A stretch of 64,000 nucleotides of DNA from Peptococcaceae bacterium 1198_IL3148 (GTDB lineage: Bacteria; Bacillota; Desulfotomaculia; Desulfotomaculales; Desulfohalotomaculaceae): contig JBAIYS010000007.1 in NCBI GenBank assembly GCA_036763105.1, forward strand, positions 86,063-150,062. The letters are read 5' to 3'. A program made the translations under genes and the position numbers. Position 1 is the first letter of the stretch, and each line of letters starts with the position of its first letter. This document shows positions 18,041 to 26,189 of the stretch, piece by piece. A model generated the notes under the pieces. That model saw only the letters and a list, made by a program, of their open reading frames with translations, was not told the DNA's origin and searched no databases.

Positions 18041-18748
18041 ATGTCCAAGAAAATACTGGTTGTGGATGATGAAGAAAATATCTTAGAATTATTAAAGTTT
18101 AATCTGGAACGGGAAGGTTATCAGGTGATCACTGCAAAGGATGGCAACAGAGCGTTGGAATTAGTGCGTAGTGAAAAACCAGACTTGATGCTACTGGATG
18201 TAATGTTGCCAGAGATTGATGGCTTAACCCTTTGCCGCACTATCAATAGCGATGCAGAAACCAAAGAAATACCCATAATTATGTTAAGTGCCCGGGGGGA
18301 AGAACTGGATAAAGTGCTGGGGCTAGAGATGGGTGCTGACGATTATATTACTAAACCCTTTTCACCACGGGAGCTGGTGGCTCGGGTAAAGGCTCGCCTG
18401 CGTCGTCATAACGTTGATGCGGCCAGTAAAGATGTTGTTTACTCAAATAAGTTATCCATTGGCGGCTTAGTAATTGATGAAGATCGCTTTGCTGTGACCA
18501 TCAATGGATATAAACAAGACTTGACACCGAAAGAATTTGAACTATTGCGCTTTTTAGCCCGCCATCCAGGCAAAGTATTTTCTAGGGATTATTTGTTGGA
18601 AAAAATTTGGGGTTATGACTACACCGGAGATTCCAGGACGGTAGATGTGCACATCCGCCACATTCGCCAGAAGTTTGAAGAAGCGCCGGAGTCACCGCAA
18701 TTAATTGAAACGGTACGGGGTGTTGGTTACAGATTCAAGGAGGTTTAA
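18041..18748 (+). CDS. phoP: OmpR/PhoB-family response regulator (PhoP-like)
   Basis: The 235-residue regulator has a receiver domain (KKILVVDDEENILELL, phospho-acceptor Asp in LMLLDVMLPEIDGL near residue 53, and a KPF switch Lys near 106) and a C-terminal winged helix (LTPKEFELLRFLARHPG, DYTGDSRTVDVHIRHIRQKF). It is paired with a PhoR-like kinase and followed by pstB-phoU behind a Pho-box promoter, so PhoP of the phosphate regulon is the best assignment. AAGGAGG precedes the ATG by 8 nt. A general WalR/ResD-type role is less likely given the neighbours. Confidence 0.9.
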   Translation: MSKKILVVDDEENILELLKFNLEREGYQVITAKDGNRALELVRSEKPDLMLLDVMLPEIDGLTLCRTINSDAETKEIPIIMLSARGEELDKVLGLEMGADDYITKPFSPRELVARVKARLRRHNVDAASKDVVYSNKLSIGGLVIDEDRFAVTINGYKQDLTPKEFELLRFLARHPGKVFSRDYLLEKIWGYDYTGDSRTVDVHIRHIRQKFEEAPESPQLIETVRGVGYRFKEV

Positions 18749-18752
18749 CATA

Positions 18753-20114
18753 TTGAGTTTGGGCATTAAAGGGCGTACTATTGGCAGTTATGCTTTACTG
18801 CTGTTGATATTTATTGCGCTGATACTGTTACATGACGAAGGGCTTGTCTCTGCCAAACTGGCAATTTTTTTAGCCTTTATTGGTATAGAATTTGTTAGCT
18901 ACTTTGTTTTGGTACGCTTAATAAGCCCGTTACAGGAATTAATCACTGCCACCTATGACCTGGCAGGGGGTATTTTAGAAAAAGAAATCATGATTAACGC
19001 CAACAACGAGATTGACGAATTGGCCGCCAGTATCAATGTCATTGCTCAACAATTGCGCTATCGCCTCAATAAAATGAATGATGAGCGCAGTCGGGTTAAT
19101 GCCATACTGGACAGTATGGGTGAAGGAGTGATTGCCCTTGATGCCGATGGCCGGATCATCATGGTCAACCCCATGTTGATTAAGTATTTTAAAATTAGTG
19201 AAGATGATTTTGTTGGCAAGCGGACAATTGAAGTGATTCGCAGTTATGAGTTGGATCAACTGTTGCGGCAAGTTTTAATAACTAGACAACCGTTGAGCGC
19301 TGAAACAAAAATTTTAATTACCAGTCCTAAAATATACCGAGTTTTTGCCACCCCATTAATCAGTGCCACCGGCAAACAACAGGGGGTGGTGGCGCTGATA
19401 GCCGATGTAACGGAGCGCCGTCAATTGGAAAAAATGCGCACTGACTTTGTGGCTAACGTCTCCCACGAATTAAAAACGCCGCTGACATCCATTAAAGGTT
19501 TTCTGGAAACTTTATTGGACGGAGCCCTTGAAGACCCAAAAACAGCGGAACACTTTCTTAAAATAGCGAAAACAGAAACCGATCGCATGACCAGGTTAGT
19601 GGAAGATTTATTAAAATTGTCCAAGTTAGAAAATAGAAAAACAGTATTGGATCAGCAACAACTGAACATGGCCGAAGTGGTGTCCCAGGTAATGCAAATA
19701 TTTAGTTCCCGGGCTGATGAAAAAAATATTGAATTGACTGCAAAAATTCAACGGGATTTACCACCGGTTCTAGGTGAAAAGGATTTACTGATTCAAGTGT
19801 TGATAAACCTGGTGGACAATGCCATTAAGTACATACCCGTTGGCGAAACAGTAAACATTACATTGGAGCTGGATAAAAGCAAGCAAAAAATGTTGGTTAC
19901 TGTGGCTGACAGCGGACCGGGCATACCGGCAGAAAGTTTACCCAGGCTGTTTGAGCGCTTTTATCGAGTGGATAAGGCCCGTTCCCGGGATGCCGGTGGC
20001 ACCGGCTTAGGTTTATCCATTGCTAAGCATGTGGTGGAGTTACACGGTGGCGAAATTTGGGTGGACAGCTCATCCCAAGGAACGATATTCACCTTTACGC
20101 TGCCTTTAACATAA
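18753..20114 (+). CDS. phoR: PAS-containing sensor histidine kinase (PhoR-like)
   Basis: This 453-residue kinase pairs with the upstream PhoP. It has two membrane segments (about 10-28 and 37-57) joined by only some eight residues, a HAMP-like linker, a PAS domain (about 110-220, beginning VNAILDSMGEGVIALDADG), HisKA with phospho-acceptor His238 in NVSHELKTPLTSIKGF, and a HATPase domain with NLVDNAIKY and GGTGLGLSIAKHVVELHGG. Lack of an extracellular domain fits the model in which phosphate status is read through the Pst transporter and PhoU. AAGGAGG lies 9 nt before TTG 18753. Its last codons overlap the first Pho-box repeat. Confidence 0.9.
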   Translation: MSLGIKGRTIGSYALLLLIFIALILLHDEGLVSAKLAIFLAFIGIEFVSYFVLVRLISPLQELITATYDLAGGILEKEIMINANNEIDELAASINVIAQQLRYRLNKMNDERSRVNAILDSMGEGVIALDADGRIIMVNPMLIKYFKISEDDFVGKRTIEVIRSYELDQLLRQVLITRQPLSAETKILITSPKIYRVFATPLISATGKQQGVVALIADVTERRQLEKMRTDFVANVSHELKTPLTSIKGFLETLLDGALEDPKTAEHFLKIAKTETDRMTRLVEDLLKLSKLENRKTVLDQQQLNMAEVVSQVMQIFSSRADEKNIELTAKIQRDLPPVLGEKDLLIQVLINLVDNAIKYIPVGETVNITLELDKSKQKMLVTVADSGPGIPAESLPRLFERFYRVDKARSRDAGGTGLGLSIAKHVVELHGGEIWVDSSSQGTIFTFTLPLT

Positions 20115-20159
20115 AGTTAACGGTAATTAAATCTCGGCATAAAGACTAGTTGATACAAT
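20106..20159 (+). promoter_or_regulatory. Pho-box promoter of pstB-phoU
   Basis: TTAACA (20106-20111), N5, TTAACG (20117-20122), N5 and TAAATC (20128-20133) have 11-bp spacing, like the Bacillus PhoP site TT(A/T/C)ACA-N5. TACAAT at 20154-20159 is a good -10; the repeats then cover about -60 to -33. The first repeat overlaps the phoR stop. Confidence 0.65.
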
Positions 20160-20190
20160 AAGGTACAAAGCATAAAGAGGGGGATTAGTC

Positions 20191-20949
20191 TTGAGTGACA
20201 CCAAAATTACCGTGCAAAATCTTAACCTTTTTTATAAAGACTTTCAAGCGCTGAAAGATATAAATATTAATGTTAATGCAAACCATGTGACTGCCCTGAT
20301 TGGACCTTCCGGTTGTGGAAAATCAACCTTTTTACGCACCTTAAACCGAATGAACGATTTGTATGAAGGGGTACGGGTTGAGGGTACCGTGCTATTGGAT
20401 GGGGAGGATATTTACCAACCCAATGTTGACGTGGTTAATTTGCGCAAGCGAATTGGCATGGTTTTTCAAAAGCCTAACCCTTTTCCGATGTCTGTTTACG
20501 ACAATATTGCCTACGGTCCGCGAATCCATGGCATCAAAAATAAACAGCAACTTGATCACATCGTGGAAAAAAGTTTGCGTGGGGCAGCCCTTTGGGATGA
20601 AGTGGAAGAACGGTTGTATAAATCGGCGCTGGGCCTGTCCGGTGGTCAGCAACAGCGCTTGTGTATCGCTAGGTTATTGGCGGTGGAACCAGAGGTTTTG
20701 TTAATGGATGAACCAACTTCGGCCCTGGATCCAGTATCAACCCTAAAAATTGAAGAACTAATTCGGAATTTGCGCAATCAATATACAATTATTATTGTCA
20801 CCCACAACATGCAGCAGGCAGCCAGAGTTTCTGATACCACTGCTTTCTTTTTAAATGGTGATTTGATTGAATCAGGGGATACCGACACAATGTTTACCAT
20901 GCCACGGGATAAACGGACGGAGGATTACATTACCGGTAGATTTGGCTAG
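20191..20949 (+). CDS. pstB: Phosphate ABC transporter ATP-binding protein PstB
   Basis: PstB energises high-affinity phosphate uptake. The 252-residue product has Walker [19 protein letters not shown], which is PstB-specific, Q-loop [23 protein letters not shown], signature [16 protein letters not shown], Walker [14 protein letters not shown] and the H-loop [12 protein letters not shown]. The start is TTG after GAGGGGGA. The usual partners pstS, pstC and pstA are not in this window, although phoP-phoR lie upstream and phoU downstream, so the permease must be elsewhere or is absent. A Pho-box promoter precedes it. Confidence 0.97.
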   Translation: MSDTKITVQNLNLFYKDFQALKDININVNANHVTALIGPSGCGKSTFLRTLNRMNDLYEGVRVEGTVLLDGEDIYQPNVDVVNLRKRIGMVFQKPNPFPMSVYDNIAYGPRIHGIKNKQQLDHIVEKSLRGAALWDEVEERLYKSALGLSGGQQQRLCIARLLAVEPEVLLMDEPTSALDPVSTLKIEELIRNLRNQYTIIIVTHNMQQAARVSDTTAFFLNGDLIESGDTDTMFTMPRDKRTEDYITGRFG

Positions 20950-20970
20950 CAAAAACTGGAGGGAAAAGAG

Positions 20971-21627
20971 ATGTCAGTGAGGGCAGGTTTTGATAAATCG
21001 TTGCATGAACTGCAACAAGAGATTTTGCGTATGGCCAGTTTGGTGGAAGAATCTATATATAAATCTATTCAGTCTTTAAGTAATCAAGATGTGGTATTAG
21101 CCAGTCAGGTTATTGAAGGTGACGATGTTATTGATGCTTTAAGGGACCAAATTGAGAATAAAATTATTACTTTAATTGCCACCCAACAGCCGATGGCCAA
21201 GGATCTGCGGGTGATGGTCACCGGTATTAAAATTTTGATGAGTTTGGAACGGATGGCCGATCATTCGGTGGATATAGCCAGAGTGACCTTGTGTTTAGCG
21301 GAGAAAAAACTAATTAAACCATTGATTAATCTGCAGAAAATGGCTGCCATAGCCCAAGAAATGACCAAAGAGGGCTTGGACGCCTATGTAAATGGCGATG
21401 CCGTGAAAGCCAGAATGATGTGTGATCGAGATGATGATGTGGATGATCTGTACCATGAAGTACTGAGAGAACTGTTGGCATACATGGAAAGGGACCCCAA
21501 TGTCATCGGTCAAGCGGTCTATTTAATACTAGTTAACCGATTTTTAGAGCGAATTGCAGACCATGCCACCAACATCGGTGAGCTGGTGATCTACTTAATC
21601 ACTGGCGAAAAGGAAGAACTAAACTGA
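20971..21627 (+). CDS. phoU: Phosphate signalling regulator PhoU
   Basis: PhoU links the Pst transporter to the PhoR kinase and keeps the Pho response off when phosphate is plentiful. The 218-residue all-helical product has the two repeated PhoU motifs, with metal-binding-type clusters LERMADHSVDIARVTL and LERIADHATNIGELVIYL. GGAGGGAAAAG precedes the ATG by 7 nt. It is 21 nt after pstB and ends at a terminator, so pstB-phoU is a two-gene unit. Identification is firm. Confidence 0.96.
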   Translation: MSVRAGFDKSLHELQQEILRMASLVEESIYKSIQSLSNQDVVLASQVIEGDDVIDALRDQIENKIITLIATQQPMAKDLRVMVTGIKILMSLERMADHSVDIARVTLCLAEKKLIKPLINLQKMAAIAQEMTKEGLDAYVNGDAVKARMMCDRDDDVDDLYHEVLRELLAYMERDPNVIGQAVYLILVNRFLERIADHATNIGELVIYLITGEKEELN

Positions 21628-21638
21628 TTCTTTGGGAA

Positions 21639-21663
21639 AAGTGCCTACTTAGGCGCTTTTTTT
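21639..21663 (+). terminator. Terminator after phoU
   Basis: AAGTGCCT and AGGCGCTT pair around ACTT with one G-T pair, followed by TTTTTTT. Confidence 0.82.
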
Positions 21664-21733
21664 ATAGTTATCAACAGGATTTATTTTACAATCGTCGAAT
21701 AAGTAATCTATCTTAACAACTGGGAGTAATATT

Positions 21734-22699
21734 TTGCGTAAGGTCAAAGGGTTAAAAATAAAAAGGCTGACATTTAGTGCGGTGATGATATTTTCGCTAC
21801 TGATGTTAATAGCTTATGAGACAGCAGGATTAGTACGACCATTAATATTTCATTGGTTAATAAATGTAGAAACAATGGAAACTGAAACAGCCACCGAAAC
21901 GGTGCCGGTTGATGGGCTGCTGATTAAAGAAGAGTATCTATTCCGAGCACCCATTAAAGGTAACATAGTATTTAGCGTTAAAGATGGCCAACGGGTGGCC
22001 AAGGCCACTAAGATAGCAGAGATAAAAGCATTGAGCTTGGATGCTCCGTCGGGAGCAGCTATTCAATCAATAATGGCTCCCAAAGCTGGTAGCTTATGTA
22101 CCCACATAGATGGATTGGAGGAGGTTTTGTCCCCGGCAACCGTTGATGTATTGGATTTATCACAAATTGGTACCATAAGGAAAGAAATATCAGCAATTGA
22201 CGGTGCAAAAAATCAGGTGGAAAGTGGACAGGTTGTGGCCAAATTGGTTGACAATTTGCAACCAATATTGATTTGTATGGAAATGAATGCCGATGCGGTG
22301 AAGGCAGAATACTTAACTGAGGGTAACAATATCAGGGTTAAACATAAGGATGACCTATTCACTGCGAAGGTTATTAAAAGAGAAACATTACAGCAAAAGC
22401 AATCGGTGTTACTGTCGGCTAACAGTTATCCAGAGGAAATTATCCATCTGCGCAGTACTGAATTTGAACTAATTAAAGATCAATTAAGTGGTATCCTGGT
22501 GCCAGAGAGTGCGTTGGTTTATCGTGATGATCAGCCTGGTATATACATCATTTATGAAAAAAGTGTAGCCTGGGTAGCAATAGAAATTGCAGGGGAGTTG
22601 CAAAATAAAATTTTGGTAAACGGTGACCGATTAAAAACAGGTACTCGTTACATCACTACCCCAGAGGTTATGTTGGAAGGAGACCACGTATCTAACTAA
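21734..22699 (+). CDS. HlyD-family-like membrane-anchored adaptor protein
   Basis: The 321-residue protein has an N-terminal membrane segment (about 12-32) and an extracytoplasmic part with a barrel-sandwich half-motif (EEYLFRAPIKGNIVFSVKDGQRVAKATKIAEI), as in HlyD/RND adaptors, then beta-rich C-terminal sequence (GILVPESALVYRDDQPGIYII). In related anaerobes a gene like this sits just upstream of yggS-sepF. No transporter is adjacent, so it may act in envelope or division processes rather than efflux; that is inference. The start is TTG, 10 nt after GGGAG. It begins the operon that runs to yggU. Confidence 0.72.
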   Translation: MRKVKGLKIKRLTFSAVMIFSLLMLIAYETAGLVRPLIFHWLINVETMETETATETVPVDGLLIKEEYLFRAPIKGNIVFSVKDGQRVAKATKIAEIKALSLDAPSGAAIQSIMAPKAGSLCTHIDGLEEVLSPATVDVLDLSQIGTIRKEISAIDGAKNQVESGQVVAKLVDNLQPILICMEMNADAVKAEYLTEGNNIRVKHKDDLFTAKVIKRETLQQKQSVLLSANSYPEEIIHLRSTEFELIKDQLSGILVPESALVYRDDQPGIYIIYEKSVAWVAIEIAGELQNKILVNGDRLKTGTRYITTPEVMLEGDHVSN

Positions 22700-22712
22700 A
22701 GGAGCGAGCACA

Positions 22713-23399
22713 TTGATTGATGTGGTATCTAATTACAAAATAGTACAGCAAAAAATTAGAGAGGCCGCCCTAAGAAGTGGCAGAGATCCGGAGAGGATTA
22801 AGCTGATAGCAGTGACTAAAACTGTGCCGGTTGAGGAAATAACCAAGGTGATTAAAGCCGGAGCAAGTAACCTGGGGGAAAACCGGGTGCAAGAATTAGT
22901 TAATAAGCAAGTATTATTGTCAGATGTCCATTGGCATTTAATTGGTCATTTGCAGACCAACAAAGTTAACAAAATTATTGGTAAAACGGTATTAATTCAT
23001 TCCCTTGATCGCTGGTCGTTGGCAGAGACATTGCAGCAAGCGGCAGAAAAAAGGGATATCACTGTTAATGTTTTGGTGCAGGTGAATGTTTCCGGTGAGC
23101 AATCAAAATATGGCTTGGCACCACAGCAAGTGGAGGATTTCATTGGCGATGTTTCTGAGTTGTCCCGTTTAAACATCATGGGTTTAATGACCATGGCGCC
23201 CTTTGTCAGCAATCCTGAAGAAACGCGACCGGTATTTAGAGAATTATATAATATGCAACAAAAACTTCAGATTAAGTGGCCAAATTTAAAGCATTTGTCC
23301 ATGGGTATGACCAATGACTATCAAATAGCAGTGGAAGAAGGAGCTGATATAGTAAGGGTTGGTTCGGCTATTTTTAAGCATCAATTATTGGAGGGGTAA
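22713..23399 (+). CDS. yggS: PLP homeostasis protein (YggS/PLPBP family)
   Basis: YggS/PLPBP binds pyridoxal 5'-phosphate without known catalysis and keeps vitamin B6 and amino-acid pools balanced. The 228-residue product has the PLP Lys motif KLIAVTKTVPVEEI, NLGENRVQEL, WHLIGHLQTNKVNKI and the C-terminal LSMGMTNDYQIAVEEGADIVRVGSAIF phosphate-binding region, all family-typical. The TTG start follows AAAGGAGC. It lies 2 nt before sepF, the standard Firmicutes pairing. Identification is firm. Confidence 0.96.
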   Translation: MIDVVSNYKIVQQKIREAALRSGRDPERIKLIAVTKTVPVEEITKVIKAGASNLGENRVQELVNKQVLLSDVHWHLIGHLQTNKVNKIIGKTVLIHSLDRWSLAETLQQAAEKRDITVNVLVQVNVSGEQSKYGLAPQQVEDFIGDVSELSRLNIMGLMTMAPFVSNPEETRPVFRELYNMQQKLQIKWPNLKHLSMGMTNDYQIAVEEGADIVRVGSAIFKHQLLEG

Positions 23400-23401
23400 A
23401 A

Positions 23402-23842
23402 GTGGGAAAAAAATTAATGGATAAAATGATGGGTTTTATGGGATTGGATGAAGAAGGATATGAAGACGAAAAATTAGAGCAGGATACAGCTTTAGAGGAG
23501 CCAAAAGAATTAGGAAGGCGCAAAGGTGGAACAGTGGTCAGCTTGCATACCCAAAGGCAAGTTCAGGTTGTACTGGCAGAACCATCTTCCTATGATGAGG
23601 TACAAAATATTGCCGATAACTTAAAAAATCGTCGTTCGGTGATTGTTAACCTAGAAAAAACTGATCCAGAACTTTCAAGACGGGTGATTGACTTTATGAG
23701 TGGTACCACTTACGCTCTAAATGGCAACATGCAAAAGGTTGGCCAAGGTATATTCTTGTTTGCACCAAATAATGTAGATATAACTAATGAATTAAAGGAG
23801 CAAGCAAAGGAAAAGAGTATCTTTTCAATTTTTAATTCATAG
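23402..23842 (+). CDS. sepF: Cell division protein SepF
   Basis: SepF bundles and tethers FtsZ filaments to the membrane through an N-terminal amphipathic helix. The 146-residue product starts MGKKLMDKMMGFMGL (the helix), has an acidic linker, and a C-terminal SepF domain with LAEPSSYDEVQNIADNLKN, RRVIDFMSGTTYAL and GQGIFLFAPNNVDI. GTG start, 2 nt after yggS with GGAGGGG inside the end of yggS. Together with ftsA in the same window the organism has both main FtsZ anchors. Confidence 0.96.
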   Translation: MGKKLMDKMMGFMGLDEEGYEDEKLEQDTALEEPKELGRRKGGTVVSLHTQRQVQVVLAEPSSYDEVQNIADNLKNRRSVIVNLEKTDPELSRRVIDFMSGTTYALNGNMQKVGQGIFLFAPNNVDITNELKEQAKEKSIFSIFNS

Positions 23843-23879
23843 GTTATTACAATAACTAACTTTTTATAGAGGTGAATAA

Positions 23880-24146
23880 ATGGGTATTGTTTATAATGCG
23901 GTGGAGGTAGCCTTTGAAGTTTACAAATTTATTTTAATTGCTAGAATCATCCTTTCTTTTGTTAGGCACAATCCCTACAGCCCAGTCATTAAGTTTATAT
24001 ATGAGTTATCAGAGCCATACTTAGGGTTTTTCCGCCGTTTTATTCCACCAGTGGGCATGATCGACTTTTCACCCATTGCAGCATTCTTTGTCTTAAGTAT
24101 CATTGAATACTGGGTGGTATTGCCGATAGTGAGGTTAATATTCTAA
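23880..24146 (+). CDS. yggT: YggT family membrane protein
   Basis: The 88-residue protein has two membrane segments (about 8-26 and 60-82) and the YggT signature ISFVRHNPYSPVIKFIYELSEPYLGFFRRFIPPVG with ID-x-SPI following. YggT proteins are found in division clusters and in plastids (CCB3/YlmG), and are implicated in membrane-protein assembly or nucleoid and division organisation; the mechanism is not settled. A GAGGTGAATAA ribosome site precedes the ATG. The stop abuts the start of ylmH with no gap. Confidence 0.92.
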   Translation: MGIVYNAVEVAFEVYKFILIARIILSFVRHNPYSPVIKFIYELSEPYLGFFRRFIPPVGMIDFSPIAAFFVLSIIEYWVVLPIVRLIF

Positions 24147-24941
24147 ATGACCATCATTGACCGACAGCAAATATTAAGTCGTTATTGCAGTATTGAGGAA
24201 AAGACCATTATTGCCAGAGCCATTGACTTGGCCGAAAGCGTATTAAAAAATCATCAAGTGGCGGTTAGCGATTTTTATGACCCGTATCATACGGGTCTAG
24301 TGTTTTCTCTAGTTAAAGGAATTCATGATTTATCGGTAGTGGCAGACGGTGGTTACCCCAATGCTGAGCGATCAAGGGTGGTGATTTATCCCGATTATTT
24401 ATTGCCGGAACAGGTTGATGCCAACCTCGCTTTTTTATCCATTGAGGGTAACTTTAAAATGGTTGCCGTTAATCATCGAGATTACTTAGGCTCATTGATG
24501 GGCCTTGGTCTAAAAAGAGATAAGCTGGGAGACATCATTGTTCATGAATCCGGTGCCGATTTAATTGTGGATGCAGATGTGGCACCCTATGTGCGGGCTA
24601 ATCTGACTAAAATAGGCCGTGTGAAGGTAGAAATTGTTGAAATTTCCAGGGAACAATTGCGGTTGCCGGAAGCCAATATTAAAATAATTAATGCTACCGT
24701 GGCGGCTCTACGGTTGGATGCTGTGGCCGCAGCGGGCTATGGCGCTTCCCGCAGTAAAATAGTTAAGGAAATTACTGCTGAAAGGCTAAACTTAAATTGG
24801 TGTCCCTGTAGCAATCCGGCTACGTTGGTTAAAGCAGGGGATATGTTGTCGCTGCGTGGCCGTGGACGAGTTAAGGTGGCTGAGGTTGGGGGCAACACCA
24901 AAAAAGGACGGGTGGCGGTGGTGCTGCACAAATATCTTTAA
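24147..24941 (+). CDS. ylmH: S4-domain RNA-binding protein YlmH
   Basis: YlmH binds structured RNA or ribosomes with its C-terminal S4 domain and is linked to cell division in Gram-positive bacteria; in Bacillus it also takes part in ribosome-associated quality control. The 264-residue product has the N-terminal conserved region (VVADGGYPNAERSRVVIYP, LMGLGLKRDKLGDI) and an S4 domain from about 183 (LRLDAVAAAGYGASRSKI ... DMLSLRGRGRVKV). ATG directly follows the yggT stop, so expression is probably coupled. Length is normal. Confidence 0.94.
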   Translation: MTIIDRQQILSRYCSIEEKTIIARAIDLAESVLKNHQVAVSDFYDPYHTGLVFSLVKGIHDLSVVADGGYPNAERSRVVIYPDYLLPEQVDANLAFLSIEGNFKMVAVNHRDYLGSLMGLGLKRDKLGDIIVHESGADLIVDADVAPYVRANLTKIGRVKVEIVEISREQLRLPEANIKIINATVAALRLDAVAAAGYGASRSKIVKEITAERLNLNWCPCSNPATLVKAGDMLSLRGRGRVKVAEVGGNTKKGRVAVVLHKYL

Positions 24942-25012
24942 CTTTATAAAATCAATTTATAAAAGTAATATAGGTCAAAAAGATAAGCTAACGGTTATGC
25001 GGAGGTGTGCAA

Positions 25013-25519
25013 ATGCTTAGCCCTTTGGATATTAGGCAAAAGGAATTTCGCAAGGGGTTCCGGGGTTATGACGAACGGCAGGTGGACAACTTTATGGAGG
25101 AAGTTGCCACAACGATAGAAGATTTGTTAAAAGAAAATGATCAATTGAGAAGAAAAATAGTTGAATCCGAGGAACGGCAACAGAAATATCAAGAACTGGA
25201 AGTGGCCCTAAAGGACACCATGGTGCTGGCCCAAAAGAACGCCCAAGACCTAAAGGAAAATGCTGATAAAGAAATTAAATTATTAATGCAGGACGCCCAT
25301 CAGCGGGCCGAATTGCTGCTACAGCAGGCGGAAGAACAGGCCAAAAAAAAGGTAGAGCAGGCGGAAGAACAGGTCAAGGAAATTATGGAGGCTTACCGTC
25401 AATTACAAAAACAAGCCAATGTATTTAAAACGCAATTCCGCACTTTTTTGGAAACCCAATTAGAATTATTAACTGCTGAACCCCAAGTAAATGAACCAGA
25501 AGAGGAGCAAGCAGTATAA
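25013..25519 (+). CDS. divIVA: DivIVA domain protein
   Basis: DivIVA binds curved membranes at poles and septa and recruits division-site or sporulation proteins. The 168-residue product has the conserved N-terminal LSPLDIRQKEFRKGFRGYDERQVDNFM, then a long coiled coil (about 30-150) with alternating Gln/Glu/Lys and a tandem AEEQAKKKVEQAEEQVKE. GGAGG is 7 nt before ATG 25013; the GTG at 25007 overlaps it less well. It ends directly before yggU (0 nt). Identification as DivIVA is firm; whether it acts in Min placement or sporulation is not evident. Confidence 0.95.
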   Translation: MLSPLDIRQKEFRKGFRGYDERQVDNFMEEVATTIEDLLKENDQLRRKIVESEERQQKYQELEVALKDTMVLAQKNAQDLKENADKEIKLLMQDAHQRAELLLQQAEEQAKKKVEQAEEQVKEIMEAYRQLQKQANVFKTQFRTFLETQLELLTAEPQVNEPEEEQAV

Positions 25520-25810
25520 TTGGCACTGCATATCAAAGAAGAAAACGGTGCGGTGATCTTTAAAGTGCGGGTTCAACCTCGGGCTGCCAAAAACCAGATT
25601 TCTGGCTTGCTTGATGATGCTGTAAAAATAAGGCTAACTGCACCGCCGGTGGACGGTGAGGCCAATCGAGCACTGCAGGAATTTGTGGCTAAGTTATTTA
25701 AAGTTCCCAAGAGTAAGGTGGAAGTGGTATCTGGACATACCGGACGGAACAAAATCATTCGGGTGGAAAACGTGAATTTGACCGAGGCCCGCAAAATTTT
25801 ACCTAAATAA
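25520..25810 (+). CDS. yggU: YggU family protein (DUF167)
   Basis: The 96-residue DUF167 protein has the family core VRVQPRAAKNQISGLLDDAVKIRL, APPVDGEANRALQEFVAKLF, KSKVEVVSGHTGRNKIIRV. Its function is unknown, though it is widely conserved and often follows divIVA in this clade. The TTG start directly follows the divIVA stop, with GAGGAG inside divIVA about 12 nt upstream, so the ribosome site is slightly distant. It closes the HlyD-to-yggU operon. Confidence 0.92.
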   Translation: MALHIKEENGAVIFKVRVQPRAAKNQISGLLDDAVKIRLTAPPVDGEANRALQEFVAKLFKVPKSKVEVVSGHTGRNKIIRVENVNLTEARKILPK

Positions 25811-25827
25811 ACACCGATTACAAAAAG

Positions 25828-25856
25828 TTGACCGATGCTACAACTTTATGTATAAT
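25828..25856 (+). promoter_or_regulatory. Sigma-A promoter for T-box-ileS
   Basis: TTGACC (25828-25833) and TATAAT (25851-25856) are separated by 17 nt, giving a start near 25863 just before the T-box leader. Confidence 0.75.
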
Positions 25857-25884
25857 AAATAAACGTAAAATTATATTTATAATG

Positions 25885-26127
25885 CCTATGAACGGAACAG
25901 TAAATTGAAATGTGTTGTCACAGAGAACCCGGGTATGGTGGGAGCCGGGTACAGCCTTCAGTTGAAAATCATCCCGGAGGTGCACAAACAAAAATTCTTT
26001 TTAGAATGAGTAGGTTGTGTCGGTGACACCGACGTTAACGGTGCTTGAGTGATCGGGTATAGCATTTACCTGTTCACAAGGGTGGTACCGCGGAAATAAT
26101 CCGTCCCTTGGGGGGGGGCGGGTTTTT
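25885..26127 (+). ncRNA. T-box leader (tRNA-Ile sensing) of ileS
   Basis: The leader has stem-I elements (AGAGAACCCGGG ... GGGAGCCGGG), a probable Ile specifier ATC at 25968-25970 after GTTGAAA, and the invariant T-box AAGGGTGGTACCGCGG at 26078-26093. A terminator follows (CCGTCCC paired with GGGGCGG, then seven T, to 26127). Uncharged tRNA-Ile would stabilise the antiterminator and raise ileS expression. The specifier reading is by eye. Confidence 0.93.
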
Positions 26128-26189
26128 TTATGCTTATTTATCAAAGTATATATAATTACAAAATTCTTATAAGAGGTGACTATTTACAA

